Positions 12,055 to 12,113 of a stretch of DNA of 12,113 nt are shown here, one piece after another (positions within the stretch are counted from its first letter, which is position 1; every line of letters starts with the position of its first letter). The notes beneath the pieces are model-generated. The model was not told where the DNA came from. It made no database searches and was given only the letters and a program-made list of their open reading frames with translations. The stretch spans positions 1 through 12,113 of the forward strand of contig CAYUBD010000032.1 in the NCBI GenBank assembly GCA_964442905.1. The letters run 5' to 3'. The stretch comes from JAFGFG01 sp964442905. GTDB taxonomy: Archaea > Aenigmatarchaeota > Aenigmatarchaeia > QMZP01 > JAFGSV01. The position numbers and the translations under genes are program-made.

Positions 12055-12113
12055 TCATTGCGTGCTGAAGACTTCCTGGTCTGGGTAGACTTCTATACCG
12101 ACACCATCAGAAA
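12055..12113 (-). CDS. 3' end of an upstream minus-strand gene, function unknown (partial)
   Basis: The last 18 codons of a frame entering from the right edge read SDGVGIEVYPDQEVFSTQ and end at a TGA (12055-12057). A T-rich tract follows immediately, as expected at an archaeal gene end, which supports this being a real terminus and not a chance open frame. The fragment is too short to assign a family. The next gene starts about 115 bases downstream behind its own TATA box, so the two are probably not one operon. Confidence 0.5.
   Translation of the reverse strand, partial: SDGVGIEVYPDQEVFSTQ

Noticed and set aside
1..12113. CRISPR array, tRNA or rRNA genes
   Set aside because: No short regularly spaced repeats with unique spacers, no cloverleaf with CCA-type ends and no rRNA-like conserved stretches were seen; nearly all of the window is one coding frame.

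Overview
The window is dominated by one giant protein-coding gene on the minus strand. Its reading frame is open without interruption from the ATG at 11788 (probably from about 11939) down to base 1, where it leaves the window. I checked every line for in-frame stops and found none, so at least 3,929 codons are present and the C-terminus is missing. The only other coding sequence is the last 18 codons of an upstream minus-strand gene at the right edge. The many shorter open frames on the plus strand are antisense shadows of the giant gene.

The protein looks like an archaeal cell-surface giant, most likely from a DPANN-type archaeon (Nanoarchaeota, Woesearchaeota, Aenigmarchaeota or similar). 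The evidence is an archaeal-style TATA box and short leader, a single N-terminal membrane anchor, very many N-x-S/T sequons, three DUF2341 domains each followed by a concanavalin-like (LamG-like) domain, and long runs of Ig-like sandwiches ending in patterns such as 'NDSxGN'. The phylum assignment comes from remembered family patterns, not a search. Base composition is roughly balanced.

Layout from right to left, in the direction of transcription: the upstream gene's 3' end (12055-12113) and a T-rich terminator; a TATA box (12013-12022); a 26-bp near-perfect palindrome over the expected transcription start (11983-12008); a leader hairpin (11959-11979); a Shine-Dalgarno-like AGGAAG (11947-11952). 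Next come a short basic/aromatic N-terminal segment whose start codon is puzzling (11789-11939), the membrane anchor, a glycosylation-rich stalk, and then the domain array. Residue numbers below count Met at 11788 as 1.

The array reads: N-terminal beta domains (31-529); DUF2341+ConA no. 1 (534-842); two Ig-like domains (853-1036); DUF2341+ConA no. 2 (1075-1380); modules B and C (1390-1592); Ig-like domain (1595-1689); a repeat tract containing a 427-bp perfect duplication (1690-2226); Ig-like domain (2228-2315); DUF2341+ConA no. 3 (2351-2648); modules B, C, C (2655-2966); further Ig-like domains (2967-3291); four ~90-residue 'WQVxE' repeats (3305-3658); and more Ig-like domains to the edge (3660-3929).

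The gene appears to have grown by internal duplication at several scales: a ~640-residue block copied at ~3.8 kb distance, a 534-bp tandem unit, and ~90-residue repeats. The likely role is a long extracellular, glycan-binding or cell-contact filament. That role is inferred from the domains; nothing in the window proves it.
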